NCBI GenBank assembly: GCA_021292165.1
Contig: CM037877.1
Location: 309,074,834-309,138,833 of the forward strand
Length of the DNA stretch: 64,000 nucleotides
From: Shinisaurus crocodilurus
Lineage: Eukaryota; Chordata; Lepidosauria; Squamata; Shinisauridae
Reading direction: 5' to 3'
This document shows, in pieces, positions 1 through 9,511 of this stretch. Within the stretch, counting starts at the first letter, position 1. Each line of letters begins with the position of its first letter. Below the pieces are notes generated by a model. The model saw nothing but the letters and a program-made list of their open reading frames with translations. It was not told the DNA's origin and did no database searches. The position numbers and the translations under genes were made by a program.

Positions 1-730
1 AAATTCGGGAAATTGAGAAAAATCCGGTTCTGTCAATGAGTGGACAACAGAACGAAAGCCTCCTGACAATCCGTGAAACACAGACAGAATGGATTTAACA
101 AAACCTGTACATCCCTAAAGTCTATCCCCACATAAATGTTGAAAAATAATCAGCGTTGCAGAATAATGTTATGCGCACTGAGAGATGGTGTGCAAATCGG
201 TTCCATTTGGTGGGGGCATCACACATACCCCCACACACACACCAGCAGGGCCCTCCTTCCTGTCATGTGATTTATAACATGCAGAAGATCGCATGTTTGA
301 TACCGGGCATCTCCACTTGTAGGATGAGGTAACCAGCCTTGTTGTCTTCAGGCTGGCTTGGAGAACAACTCAGGAGACCCTTCGCCTTAGTGCCTCTTAT
401 AGCCAGTTCTCCAAGCAACACCCGTTTCCTGTTCAACTCCTGACTCATAAGTGGGACCTCGCACACCAGTTCCCAAGCAGTCCCTGCTTCTGGCGGGGGG
501 CGGGGAGTGGCTTGGGCCTGAGGGCTGGAGTTCCCAGGAATCCGATCTCATTTTGAATCCATTGTGGATTTCTCCTCCATCCGTAGGGATAGGTATGATG
601 GGGAGGAGAAGCTAAGCAGAACCACGAAGCCCTCCCCAGTCCCCGGTGATCTTATTTAGGAACCTACGGGATATGTGAGATTTCAGCCATATCTTCAGAA
701 CCATGAGGGATAGAAACTTTCTTTAAAAAA
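1..730. other. unassigned sequence
   Basis: No gene or known element is recognised. About 22-115 resembles 1249-1337 (shared blocks include AACAGAA/AATGAAAG, GAAACACA and ACATCC), so both look like fragments of one old dispersed repeat. The 64-codon frame on the minus strand at 272-466 has no recognisable domain. Confidence 0.5.
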
Positions 731-740
731 TAATAATAAA

Positions 741-791
<51 letters not shown>
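731..791. repeat. (TAA)n microsatellite
   Basis: An almost uninterrupted run of AAT/TAA triplets. Read on the minus strand it gives a run of tyrosines, which is an artefact and not a protein. Confidence 0.97.
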
Positions 792-1610
792 CGCTCCTGG
801 GTAGCGATGCTGGAGAAATCCAAGATGGATTAGCATGAGTTCGGCTCTCGATGAATTCGACCCGTGGTTTCCACGACATACCAGCCTCCTCGGGTCGTGC
901 AGAGTCTGCGGACCTGTGGGCCATTTTTTTATTTTATTTTTTTACTTTCCCGAAATTTACACAAATTTATTCATTGGAAATTACAAACATTTGTGCTGAT
1001 ACACACACCACAGAAACATATACGCCATTATTATTTTAATATGCAAATATATATGGCAATTTTAAAAAAAAGTTTAATACATCTCCGGTCTCTCGTCAGA
1101 CTCCGTATAGCACTCTTCTTCAGTGCACTCTGCTCGAGGGAACTGAACAGAATGAGGGGAAATAATACACCAAAAGTGATGTACTAATGAAAATGATATA
1201 AATTGCAGCAAAGCTTACAGTGGAATTTTTGGCATATTTTTTTTTAATCCATCTGAGAATGAACAGCATAATGAAAGGACGATGCCTGATAATCTGCGAA
1301 ACACACACAGAACGGAATCCACAAAATCCGGACATCCTTCCTCTGGGTCAGTTGCCCAAAAGACATGGCCTGCAGGCCGCAGCCTCCCTGGCTGGGCTCC
1401 TCCTCCCTTCGCGGTTCTACCACCCATGTGACCCTGTTCCCTCCGCATGGGCCGTATTTCTGTGCCCCATGACTTCAATTTAGTCCCCCGATGTGCGCGC
1501 ATGTTGCTGAATCCTGTTTTTTTTCCCCTCAGCACTGTATTAGAATTATGTAGGTGCAGAATTTGAATTTACTTTCATCTAATTTTATTAAGGATGGAGT
1601 ACACACACAC
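792..1610. other. unassigned AT-rich sequence
   Basis: Mostly AT-rich with no credible exon. About 1249-1337 is the second copy of the diverged repeat seen at 22-115. A short (CA)n run lies at about 1600-1615. Confidence 0.5.
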
Positions 1611-1614
1611 ACCC

Positions 1615-1735
1615 ATCCCACCTCAGCCACAGGCTTACTCCGTGGTCTTGGGCAAGCCTCGTGGACTCAGTTCCTGATCCGTAAATTGAGGACAAAATCA
1701 TCAACATCACTGGGTTATTATTGCTAAGGCAAGCG
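1615..1735 (+). repeat. old MIR-like CORE-SINE fragment
   Basis: The order TTGGGCAAG, CTCAG, TTCCTGATC, GTAAATTGAGG and TGGGTTATTAT follows the conserved core of MIR-type SINEs. The copy is old, with no clear tRNA head and no target duplication seen. Confidence 0.4.
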
Positions 1736-1749
1736 CACTGAAGACTGTA

Positions 1750-1826
1750 AGGGTACAATCCTATAAATGTTTAGACAGGGGGGGGAAAGTCCTACAAGTC
1801 CCTAAGCATGCGCAGGATTGTGCCCT
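1750..1826. mobile_element. short MITE with AGGGYACAATCCT ends
   Basis: The left end reads AGGGTACAATCCT and the right end is its near-exact inverse, AGGATTGTGCCCT. The same outer sequence bounds the palindrome at 34173-34314, so the two belong to one non-autonomous DNA element family. The inside of this copy lacks the long palindromic core. I could not fix the target duplication. Confidence 0.5.
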
Positions 1827-2895
1827 ATTTATTTTGCAAATCAAAAGCACTCTATAAATGATAAGCAGTACTTGACTCCTGTATATAATTATTTGTGAGT
1901 CTTCTTGTTTATGCAGCAATGTTCTCTAACTGATGCCCACCCTGCAAAAACCTGTCCCTGTTTTTACCCCAAAGAGCAACAGGCAGCTCCCACACATCTG
2001 GGATTCTAGGTCAGACCATGTAACTTCTGGGCCCGCTTCAGTGCCAGCAAGTGTTGTTTTCAAAGGGAAGCATTGTTCAAAAGAACTTAAACAAGCAACT
2101 CAGTCAACCCATTCAGTTGTTTGGGGGGGGGGGGGCTGTCGTCCCCCCCCCCTCCGGCAATCCAGCTTCATGTTCCACACCTCAGTTTCCTGATTGGTAA
2201 TTCAGAGCTAATGATATTTATATGGACAGCGAAGCAAAACCAAACACTTCTGAGCAACCTTAGCTAAGTGCCTCCCCCACGGGTTAGCAGCTGTCTGATA
2301 TTCATGCGCTGGGTAATTAGCGGCTGCCAAATTGCTCTCCAAAGCACACGGTAGGCCCTGCCAAAGTGCAGAGAGTGGTTATTATGCGCCGCGCAGTCCA
2401 CCCTTCCTCCAGCTTGTTGTGCCAAGCGCCGGGCACCCCAGGGTCAGTCAGGAAGGTACGGTCCCCTCCTACCCGCCCTCAGCGCTTCCCTCCAGTAATT
2501 TCCCCTTCCCCTGCGCCATGCCTTCGCCCATTCAGGGGACTAATTGTACCAATTACACCACTTCCACACACAGACTTTGTTGGAGAACGCTTGTTGCCAT
2601 TTCCACTGTGCAATTTGGGCCTCACGGAGACAGGTAGCACTTATCTGGGCCAGCGCCACTGACGGGCGCCCTGACAGCTCCCACAAAAGGAGAGGCGTCT
2701 GACAGCCCAGCTCACCATGGCAACCGAGAAAGCTCGCCTGCCCGTCTCCGAGTCAGGCGCTCCCCGGAGTGAACTGGGCGGGCTCTCGGAGAGGCAGCCG
2801 CGGCCGCCATCTTTCCGCTCGTCTCTCCGCTCGTAGGGCCTCTCCCAAAAAGAAGGGGGCTTCTGTCGGGAGAGCGGGAAAAGGCTTCGCTCCCT
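1827..2895. other. unassigned, partly CpG-rich unique sequence
   Basis: No exon is recognised. A G13 run at 2123-2135 faces a C10 run at 2143-2152, so this spot could form a hairpin. From about 2290 to 2880 the sequence is GC- and CpG-rich with unique texture, including a homeodomain-like GGTAATTAG near 2311. It may contain conserved non-coding sequence, but that is a guess from composition alone. Confidence 0.4.
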
Positions 2896-3060
2896 GGCTC
2901 ACGCTGGCTCAGCTTGTCTGAGGGTGGAAAGCTAAGCAGGGTCAGGCCTGGTTGTTACTTGGATGGGAGACCCCCTCCTCTAGTCTCCTGCACTGAGCAG
3001 GGGGTTGGACTCGAGGGCCTTGTAGGCCCCTTCCGACTCTATGGCCGATGAAATCTATGG
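2896..3060 (+). mobile_element. 5S rRNA-derived SINE with CR1 tail, copy 1
   Basis: The head matches the internal promoter half of 5S rRNA. GCTAAGCAGGGTCAGGCCTG covers box A and the intermediate element, and ACTTGGATGGGAGACC covers box C. The first part of the 5S gene is only loosely kept. The tail from about 2975 (TGAGCAGGGGGTTGGACTCG, then CCTTGTAGGCCCCTTCC) is the 3' end of the CR1 subfamily that is intact at 60364-63425. A short GATGAAATCTATGG end replaces the CR1 octamer repeat. Two more copies lie at 39885 and 41466. RNA polymerase III transcription and CR1-driven copying are inferred. Confidence 0.85.
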
Positions 3061-3454
3061 AAAAAAACCCCACTGAAGAGAACTGCGGATGCTTTGTCCG
3101 CGTGAACATGTGGACACTTTATGATCCTGTGACCATTGGGTGGTGCCTTTTGATGTTCTTGGGCCGCCTACGGGCAACACCTCATGTTCCTGAAGAAAAG
3201 GGACTGGGAACATGCTGGCCTATCGCTGCTTCAAGCTCTTGCTGGCAGTCGCTGAGCCTTCAGAGGGACGTTTCAGCCTGTTACTGCGGGGGTGAAATGG
3301 CACAAATGCCGGGAAAACCGCCAAACGATCGTGACTAGCAGGGGAAAGGGACGGGGCCAGCAGAGGAATTCCGGAAGGCCAGATTGGTACCCACAGAGGG
3401 CTGGATGCGACCCCTGGGCCTGAGGCTCTGCAAGCCTGCAGTATACCCAAACTT
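3061..3454. other. unassigned sequence
   Basis: No gene or known repeat is seen. Overlapping short frames on both strands have no recognisable domains. Confidence 0.5.
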
Positions 3455-3530
3455 GCCCAAACCGGGGCCATCCAGATGAGTTGGACTGCAACTCCTATCA
3501 TCCCCAGCTGGCATGGCCCAGGAAAGGAAG
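3455..3530. mobile_element. half of a palindromic hAT MITE (CAGCC family)
   Basis: GCCATCCAGATGAGTTGGAC, GCAACTCC and CCCCAGCTGGCATGGCC match one arm of the family complete at 31460-31605. The other arm is missing. Confidence 0.5.
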
Positions 3531-3594
3531 GAGCAGCGCCTGGGCTGTGACCTCATTGTAGCCTTGGACTAGTTCGCCAAATAGCCTCCTCCAT

Positions 3595-3965
3595 CTGCAG
3601 CCCCGTTAACGTGCCCCACCTCCTGGAGCGGTGAGTTCGGAGGGCACTCACAGCAGGGCCTTCTGTGTAGCAGCACCCTGATTGTGGAGACTCCTTCCCA
3701 GGGAGCTCAGGTCAGCTCCTTCATTATTGGCCCTTAGGCAGCTAGTAAAAACTATACTCCCCCGCCCCGCACCAAGCTTTTACTGATTAAGGCTGCTCTT
3801 TGATTTTAGAAGCCTCCTGTTTTATTGTTATGGCTTTTATCAGTTTTGTTTCAGCCTGGTTTGAGATGGTTGCACTTTCTTGTGTTTATGGGGTTTTATA
3901 ACTGTCAATCACCCCAAGTGCTCAGTGAAATGAGGTGAATTCAGAAATATTGTAAATAAGTAAAT
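3595..3965 (+). mobile_element. L2-clade LINE 3' fragment
   Basis: The order is typical of the L2 3' end in reptiles: a remnant of the reverse transcriptase C-terminus (gagactccttcccagggag region), then an AT-rich 3' untranslated region ending in AAATAAGTAAATCAATCAATC. No open frame survives. Confidence 0.6.
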
Positions 3966-4058
3966 CAATCAATCATTCCAAGGCAATTATGACTGAAGAG
4001 AAAACATGATGAAACAAATATTAAAAATGCACCGGCTGATTGCCTCTTTGGCCTCTTA

Positions 4059-4190
4059 AGAACCTAAGAAGAGCCATGCTGGATCAGACCAAAAGCCTGT
4101 CTAGCCCACAGTGGCCAGCCGATGCCTCTGGGAAGCCCACAGTACAGAAAACCAGGTCCAAAGTGTGTTCTTCTGCCATGTGTGGGGCCA
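4059..4190 (-). mobile_element. CR1 (subfamily A) 3' tail fragment
   Basis: CCTAAGAAGAGCCATGCTGG, then GATCAGACC and CACAGTGGCCAGCC, match the reverse complement of the CR1 3' end seen in full at 17073-17300. In this window I call this tail subfamily A. It abuts another CR1 piece in the opposite direction. Confidence 0.7.
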
Positions 4191-4195
4191 GAAGC

Positions 4196-4430
4196 TGGGA
4201 TCAAGCTGTTTACTTGGACTTCCAAAAGGCTTCTGACAAAGTCCCTCTCCAAAGACTCCTGAGCAAACTTAGCAGACATGGGATAAGAGGGGAGGTCCTC
4301 GTATGGGTCAGTAACTGGTTAAAGCACAGGAAGCAGAGAGTCTGAATAAACACTCAATTCTTGCAATAGAGGGATGCTAACAGTGGGGTCCCAGAAGGAC
4401 CTGTATTAGGACCAGCGCTTTAGAACTTGT
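4196..4430 (+). pseudogene. CR1 reverse transcriptase fragment
   Basis: The plus-strand frame reads YLDFQKASDKVPLQRLL and then GEVLVWVSNWLKHRKQRV. These match the catalytic-aspartate block and the following helix of CR1 reverse transcriptase (compare YLDFSKAFDKVPH in the intact copy at 60455-63325). A stop follows directly, and later bases (AACAGTGGGGTCCCAGAAGG) keep a trace of the SGVPQG block. It is a dead fragment, probably from the same subfamily as 17073-19440. Confidence 0.75.
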
Positions 4431-4450
4431 TCTTCTTATGTTCAGGGTTA

Positions 4451-4745
4451 GAACATCAGAAGAGTCCTGAAGCTGGATCAGACCATGGGTCCATCTAGTC
4501 CAGCATTCTGTTCACACAGTGGCCCGCCAGCTGCCCACAGGAAACCCACAAGCAGGACACGGGCGCAACCGCACCTTCCCGCTTGTAGGACATGAGTGCA
4601 ACAGCACCCTCCCGCCCATGTTCCCAAGAATTGGCATACAGAGGCATCTCTGTGAGCTTCTCGTTCCTCTTTCATATCTGAGAGATCTTTCTATCACGGC
4701 CTGCTTCCTTCTTCGCTGGCAAACACTGAATTGCAGGCTTAGTCC
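4451..4745 (-). mobile_element. CR1 (subfamily A) 3' tail
   Basis: The piece begins with AACATCAGAAGAGTCCTG and runs through CCAGCATTCTGTTCACACAG and CACCCTCCCGCCCATGTTCC. It carries the 3' end and part of the 3' untranslated region, in antisense to the coordinates. It is 5'-truncated. Confidence 0.75.
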
Positions 4746-4837
4746 ATAGCATTAAAAGCTGTCCGCCAGTGCTGACATTCGGGGTGGGGGTGACAGGCCT
4801 CCTTACCTTTTATAATGGCCCCCTTTACAGGATACAG

Positions 4838-5062
4838 GAGGACCATGAGCCAGTGTCGTTATAGTGATGAAAGACTGGGGAGACCCAGGTTTAAATCCCC
4901 ACTCAGCCATAAAGCTACATTGGTCCAGCTGCTCTCTTTCAACCTCGCAGGGTTGTTATGAGGATAAAATGGCGGCAAGAAGGATGGGGTCAGATATGCT
5001 GGCTTGAACTCTTTCGAGGAAAGGTGGAACATAAATATATAAGAAATAAAATTGGGAGTAGG
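4838..5062 (+). mobile_element. tRNA-derived CORE-SINE
   Basis: The layout matches 8618-8845 and 26737-26970: a tRNA-like head with a box B (AGGTTTAAATCCCCACTC), then CGCAGGGTTGTTATGAGGAT, then an A/T-rich tail ending in AAATAAAA. This copy is more diverged. Confidence 0.7.
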
Positions 5063-5869
5063 TATTAGAGACGGGACTTGTAATTTTTATTAAGTTCCCC
5101 TTCCCTCCTCCTCCACCACTGCATCATAATTTGAACACTGGCCTCGGCCCAAAACTGACTGTCTCATATCTCCCCTCCATTCTGGATTTGCCTCCAGATC
5201 TAGGATGCTCGTCACGTCTTCTTTTTCTAGCCCCCTTCTAAAGGTATCTAAGCTAATGGCTCGCCCCCTTCCCTCCCCTTTCTTTGATGTGGAACTGGTG
5301 TCCCCGGCAGATCAACAAGCCTTCAAAGAAACCCATCGGGTCGGTGGGGGCAACGGAGAGTGTCCCATTTTGGAACGCTCCCCGGCCTCGAGGAAGCACC
5401 AGAAGACCCGCCGCAGGTGTCTGGCTGTTTGTGATCCGCTGCGGCCGCAGCGACACCGCGCGCAAGAGGCGCGAATCCTCGCTGATTGTTTTGACAGCTG
5501 GTTGGCCCATGAATTATGTATTGCCTCTGCGCCAGAGCGAGTCCTCCGGGTGAAAAGGGGGTGATCAAAAGAGCCGGGCGCATATTGATGCGAGGTTAAA
5601 ATCAAAACCCACTTCTGCCAGGTGTTGCAAAGACCAGAGCAAAATGGAGGCATGCTGGGCCCAGGGTTTCGTGGATATGACCTTTGAAAAAAAAAACCAT
5701 TATTATCAGTACAGATGCAACTGAAATTTGCCAGAATAGAACTGAGGTCAAATATTGGGAGTTCTCAAAAAGTCAGGCTCTTACTCCAAAAGTTCCTGAC
5801 AGCCGTCCCAAACTTTCCCCCGCTTTCCATCCAATCTTCTGCATGTTTATCCTGGAAGAAAGTAGGAAA
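5063..5869. other. unassigned sequence with an enhancer-like block
   Basis: No exon is recognised, and the overlapping frames on both strands across 5205-5653 have no domain. About 5470-5630 is unique sequence containing TTGACAGCTG (TALE-homeodomain-like), CATGAATTATG (homeodomain-like) and TGATCAAAAG (TCF/LEF-like). I suggest a conserved non-coding element, unproven without cross-species alignment. Confidence 0.35.
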
Positions 5870-5945
5870 GTAGGGTGGCCAGGTGACCGGCCAGATGGGC
5901 AATTCATAATTATGTAATAATAAAATAATAAATAAATAAAATCGC
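5870..5945 (+). mobile_element. LINE 3' tail
   Basis: GGCCAGGTGACCGGCCAGAT and GGGCAATTC are followed by AATAAATAAATAAAA. The same 3' end appears at 24770-24836 and 36125-36180. Only the tail is present. Confidence 0.6.
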
Positions 5946-6140
5946 TGTGGATTTGACACTTAGCACACAAGAATAGAACATTCCAAGGAGCAGGGAAGGG
6001 AGAGAGAATCTGTCCTCTGGTTCTAGTTCAGTGAAACTTGCATGGATCTCTTGAGGGGGCAGGTCAGGATTCGTGTCAGCAGCTGCTCTAATACTGGGTA
6101 ATATCTTCAAGGTTTTACAACCACGTATTCATAGTTACAG

Positions 6141-6225
6141 TCCTCTAGTTTCCTGCATTGAGCAGGGGGTTGGACTCGATAGCCTTGTAGGCTCCTTCCA
6201 ACTCTGTGATCCACAAAATCTCTGA
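6141..6225 (+). mobile_element. CR1 / 5S-SINE tail fragment
   Basis: TCCTCTAGTTTCCTGCATTG, AGCAGGGGGTTGGACTCG and CCTTGTAGGCTCCTTCC match the tail shared by the CR1 at 60364 and the 5S-headed SINEs. The leading CCTCTAGTTTCC is the SINE version of the junction, so this is probably a 5'-truncated SINE. Confidence 0.65.
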
Positions 6226-6664
6226 TGCCTTGGTGAATCTTGATGTGCAGGCACTAATCATGACAGCCCCCATAGCCACACCCCCAAGGAGAGACCAAAA
6301 ATGCCAGTAGCTCGGGTGATCTATATCAACAAACTACTATTGCTAGCAGTTTTCAACTCCTCCAGCAGCAAAGCCTTTTGCTAAGTTAATGGGTCTTCAT
6401 TGCCCATTCAAGACCAAGCCATCCCAAAATATTTTGCATTACAACAGGGATAGCTCAGAACAATAGACTGTTGCTGGGAAAACCCATCTGTCCTGCCTGT
6501 CCCATCCGGCCACCTGCCCCTGCAGCTACTGTGAGGATTGCAGCTAAACCCAGAGGGAGCAGGGAATTCTGAGCGGGGTGGCCGTGGCAGAAGATGTCAG
6601 CATCCCTGCTAATCCCAACTTCCCAGTGCTGCGTCCCTGAGAGTGCTGGCTCCACGACACCACT
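6226..6664. other. unassigned sequence
   Basis: Nothing recognised beyond short chance frames. Confidence 0.5.
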
Positions 6665-7218
6665 GGGTGATGAAGTGGTCACCCTTTAACTCAGATAAGG
6701 ACAAAGAGGACCAACTTGGGTTATTGGAAAGAGGTTTATTGTGCACAATTGGTCCTGCGGACTGTGTCGCAAAGCAGAACCCCGGGCGGGGCTTTTACAA
6801 CCACTTTTATAGCATACCTAAGTCTGGTCATTTGGCAACAGTTTTTTACATTGGTCAGCAAGGTCAAGACAAAAGGGGGGTTTGCTTTAGGGGAGGGGGA
6901 TTTCCTTACAAGGAGACAGGAAGATGATCTTACAATCAAGCAGCTGCTAGGTATTATCTTATCTTGGTCACATAGGCAGGGTGAGACAGCAAAACACCTC
7001 AACCTTTGTGAGTCAACAACAGCCATTGATGGCCATTGTCAGTCATTGCCACAGTCATTACCAGCCATTGACTACATTCTTTTAGTATTAGTCATCAACC
7101 TGGCAATCTGTCCACATGCCTGGCTAAGTTTTTCCTTTTTAACTATTTCGTTTCCTTCACTACAGGTCATATAACCTCTCGTAGGGTTGGACCCACTCAT
7201 ATAATCCTTGGAGTCACA
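6665..7218 (-). mobile_element. probable solo LTR (retrovirus-like)
   Basis: Read on the minus strand, a TATA-like CTATAAAAG at about 6815 is followed 70-80 bases later by an AATAAA signal (reverse complement at 6735-6740). A U5-like stretch follows, ending near 6668. This is the layout of an LTR promoter, R and U5. No internal genes or second LTR are seen. The outer ends and target duplication could not be fixed, so the limits are approximate. It could instead be an unrelated repeat with a chance TATA and poly(A) signal. Confidence 0.5.
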
Positions 7219-7381
7219 ACTGTCAAAGCCTAGCACAGCTAAGGGACCAGGAGCATCCATCTGGCCACTTTTGGAAAAAGAGTGCGAGGTGAGATGGACC
7301 GTTGGCTTCTCTTCTGCTCTGAGAAGTAGCCCTTCCTACACAACCGGCTGTGCCAGTGTTATATTTTTACTTCATGTAGAC

Positions 7382-7485
7382 CAGCCTTTCCCAACCAAGT
7401 GCCCTCCAGGTGTGTTGGACTACAACTCCCAGCATCCAGGGATGCTGGGAGTTGTAGAGCAACACATCTGGAGGACACCAGGGGG
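7382..7485. mobile_element. palindromic hAT MITE (CAGCC family), 3' shortened
   Basis: CAGCCTTTCCCAACCAAGTG starts one arm. The centre is ACTACAACTCCCAGCATCC followed by its inverse, GGGATGCTGGGAGTTGTAG. The right arm stops at ACACCAGGGGGG before the expected CAACC...GGCTG end. Confidence 0.7.
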
Positions 7486-7926
7486 GATCTACACTAGAGC
7501 CCCTTCGGTTTATCAGGGAGGAGCACCCTCACGGGTATTTATGCAGAACACATTCACCACCGTTGGGGCACATGCTAAGGAATGCAGCATAGTTTCCACT
7601 GTGTTGAAAACGTGATCTTGTGTCAGTCACACACAAAGGCAATTGTGGGAGAAGTAGGAGGAGTTGGAAAGGTGATGTGTGCAGGGAAATGGCCCTTTAA
7701 GTTTAATTTATTTATTTTGTTTAGATCTATTATGTGCACATTCACTGATGCGAAGGAGTGGAGATTTTTTTTTAAAAGTAATTCACAGCTCCTTTCTGAA
7801 AGCCAAAACAAAAGCCCCTCTACGCCATGCTGACTTTTGCAGGAGTAAGCACCATTGAAGGCAATGTGATTTACTTCTGAGTAGATATGTATATCTGGGC
7901 GTTTTTGTCTGGGGGCAAGAGGAATG
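7486..7926. other. unassigned sequence
   Basis: No gene. About 7840-7895 (GGAGTAAGCACCATTG, TTTACTTCTGAGTAGA) matches an old short element also seen at 32805-32880 and 32950-33050. Confidence 0.45.
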
Positions 7927-7934
7927 GCTTCAGC

Positions 7935-8519
7935 CAGGACCGCTGCAGGGCAGTTTGGCGCCCTAGGCTAAATTATATTTAGCGGGGGGGCCTCTCGTGC
8001 CGTGGGGGGGGCTCTGGAGCAAAGCAGCCCTGCTCTGCAAAAAAAAACCCACCGCCCCCGCTGCCGCCACCGCCCCCACCCCCCCACCTACCTTCCCCCC
8101 TCCCTGGCCGCGCCGCTGCCGCCTCCAAAGAGGAAGTGACGCGACGGGACCCCCGCGCTCTGTTTTTGGCCAGGGGAAACCAGGGCAATAGGGCTGTTTA
8201 AGCCCTGTTGCCCTGGTTCCTCCTGCCAAAACAGAGCGCGGGCGGGGCTCCGGAAGCGGCATGGAGAAGGTAGGTGGTGGGGGTCCGGCAGCGGGGGTGG
8301 GGGCGGGGTGGTGGGGGCGGGGACGGGGGGCGGCGCCCAGGCTCGGCCCCACCACTACCTCCAGGCGCAATCCCCCTGCACTGACCTGGCTTTGTCGGCG
8401 AGGCGGGCGGGCGGGGCAGGAGCGCGCCGGCAGCGAAGAGGAGCGCAGCGTTTCTGCGCCCTCTTCAGCTACGCGCCCTAGGCAACAGCCTAGTTTGCCT
8501 AGCGGTAGCGCCGGCCCTG
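7935..8519. mobile_element. GC-rich non-autonomous hAT element
   Basis: The ends read CAGGACCGCTGC and GCGCCGGCCCTG. An exact 8-bp direct repeat, GCTTCAGC, lies on both sides (7927-7934 and 8520-8527), which is the hAT target-duplication length. A second inverted block, GGCGCCCTAGGC versus GCGCCCTAGGCAA, lies inside each end. The interior is very GC- and CpG-rich, with purine and pyrimidine runs that give long chance frames on both strands (for example 206 codons at 7963-8583, minus). None encodes a transposase. Confidence 0.85.
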
Positions 8520-8617
8520 GCTTCAGCACACCTCTGAAGTCACTCTTCCTCCTCCCCCCCGAACAGTACTGCAAGTTTAGCACACACTGAAATACATACA
8601 GTGGGGAAAATGCAACA

Positions 8618-8845
8618 GTGTGGCGTGGTGGTGAGAGTGCTGGACTGGGACTTGGGAGACCCGGGTTCTAGTCCACGCTCGGCCATGAAACGCACTGGGT
8701 GACTTTGGGCCAGTCACTGCCTCTCAGCCTAACCTACCTCACAGGGTTGTTGTGAGGGTAAAATGGAGAGGAGGAGGAGGAGGAGGAGGAGGATGTAAGC
8801 CGCCTTGGGTTCCTTGCAGGAAAAAATAAATAAATAAATATTTTA
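8618..8845 (+). mobile_element. tRNA-derived CORE-SINE
   Basis: The head has box A-like GTGTGGCGTGGTGGTGAGAG and box B-like GGGTTCTAGTCCACGC. A MIR-like core follows (TGGGTGACTTTGGGCCAGTC, then ACAGGGTTGTTGTGAGGG). The tail is (AGG)n and CCGCCTTGGGTTCCTTGCAGG, then (AAAT)n. Related copies are at 4838 and 26737. Confidence 0.88.
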
Positions 8846-8955
8846 AAATCGTGGTATAACTGGTCTGAAGAAATGCAGAATATAATGGCAGAAATAGTGT
8901 GAGGTGGTCGATTTTGGGTGTGCGTCACGTGACACACCAATGAGTCAAGCATTAC

Positions 8956-9503
8956 CAGGGATGGGGACTCGGACTCGAGGACTCGACTCGTGAGTCGGAC
9001 TGAGTCCCCCCTCTGACTCGACTCGGACTCGAGTCCCAATATTTTTAATGGGACTCGAGACTCGACTCGGGACTCGAGACCAAGGACTCTTCAACATCCC
9101 TGGGCTGTGCCAGAAGGAGTGGAGAGGAGTGTGATTGCCAGCGAAGAGCGCATGGAAGCGAGGTGTGCCGCTGCTCGGCCACTATGGACGGCTACCAGGA
9201 GTGCAGCCCCAACAGTGTGTCAAGATTTATTTTGATTGATGTGTTGCGTACTTGGGAGAGGCAGAAGAAGGACCTGAGATTACTCTGTGTGGCTGCTCCG
9301 AGTGTGAAGTAGCCTTATTTTGTTGGGGAAAAACCCCATTGATTTTAATAGGGACTCGTGGAGTCAGCTTTGGGAGTGACTCATGACTCGTGACTCATGA
9401 GTCACCATTTTGGACCAAGGACTCGGACTCAGACTCGAGACTCGGGTCCAAAGACTCGTGACTCGACTCGTGACTCGAGACCAAGGACTCTTCAACATCC
9501 CTG
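8956..9503 (-). mobile_element. non-autonomous hAT element with GACTCG arrays, copy 1
   Basis: Terminal repeats are CAGGGATG and CATCCCTG, flanked by a perfect 8-bp duplication AGCATTAC (8948-8955 and 9504-9511). Both ends carry dense arrays of GACTCG/CGAGTC half-sites in both directions (about 8964-9088 and 9352-9490). The middle (about 9110-9300) is unrelated to that of the copies at 58962 and 59814, although all three share the block TTATTTTGTTGGGGAAAAA and GGGACTCGTGGAGTCAG next to one end. There is no transposase frame. It lies inverted relative to the other two copies. Confidence 0.92.
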
Positions 9504-9511
9504 AGCATTAC

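Noticed and set aside
742..924. Minus-strand frame with a poly-tyrosine tail
   Set aside because: It is a translation of the (TAA)n microsatellite, with no coding support.
2918..2974. Functional 5S rRNA gene
   Set aside because: Only the internal promoter half is conserved and it is fused to a CR1 tail; the same fusion recurs at two other sites.
7963..8583. 206-codon minus frame
   Set aside because: It reads through the GC-rich interior of a hAT element and beyond its border. Proline/glycine-rich with no domain.
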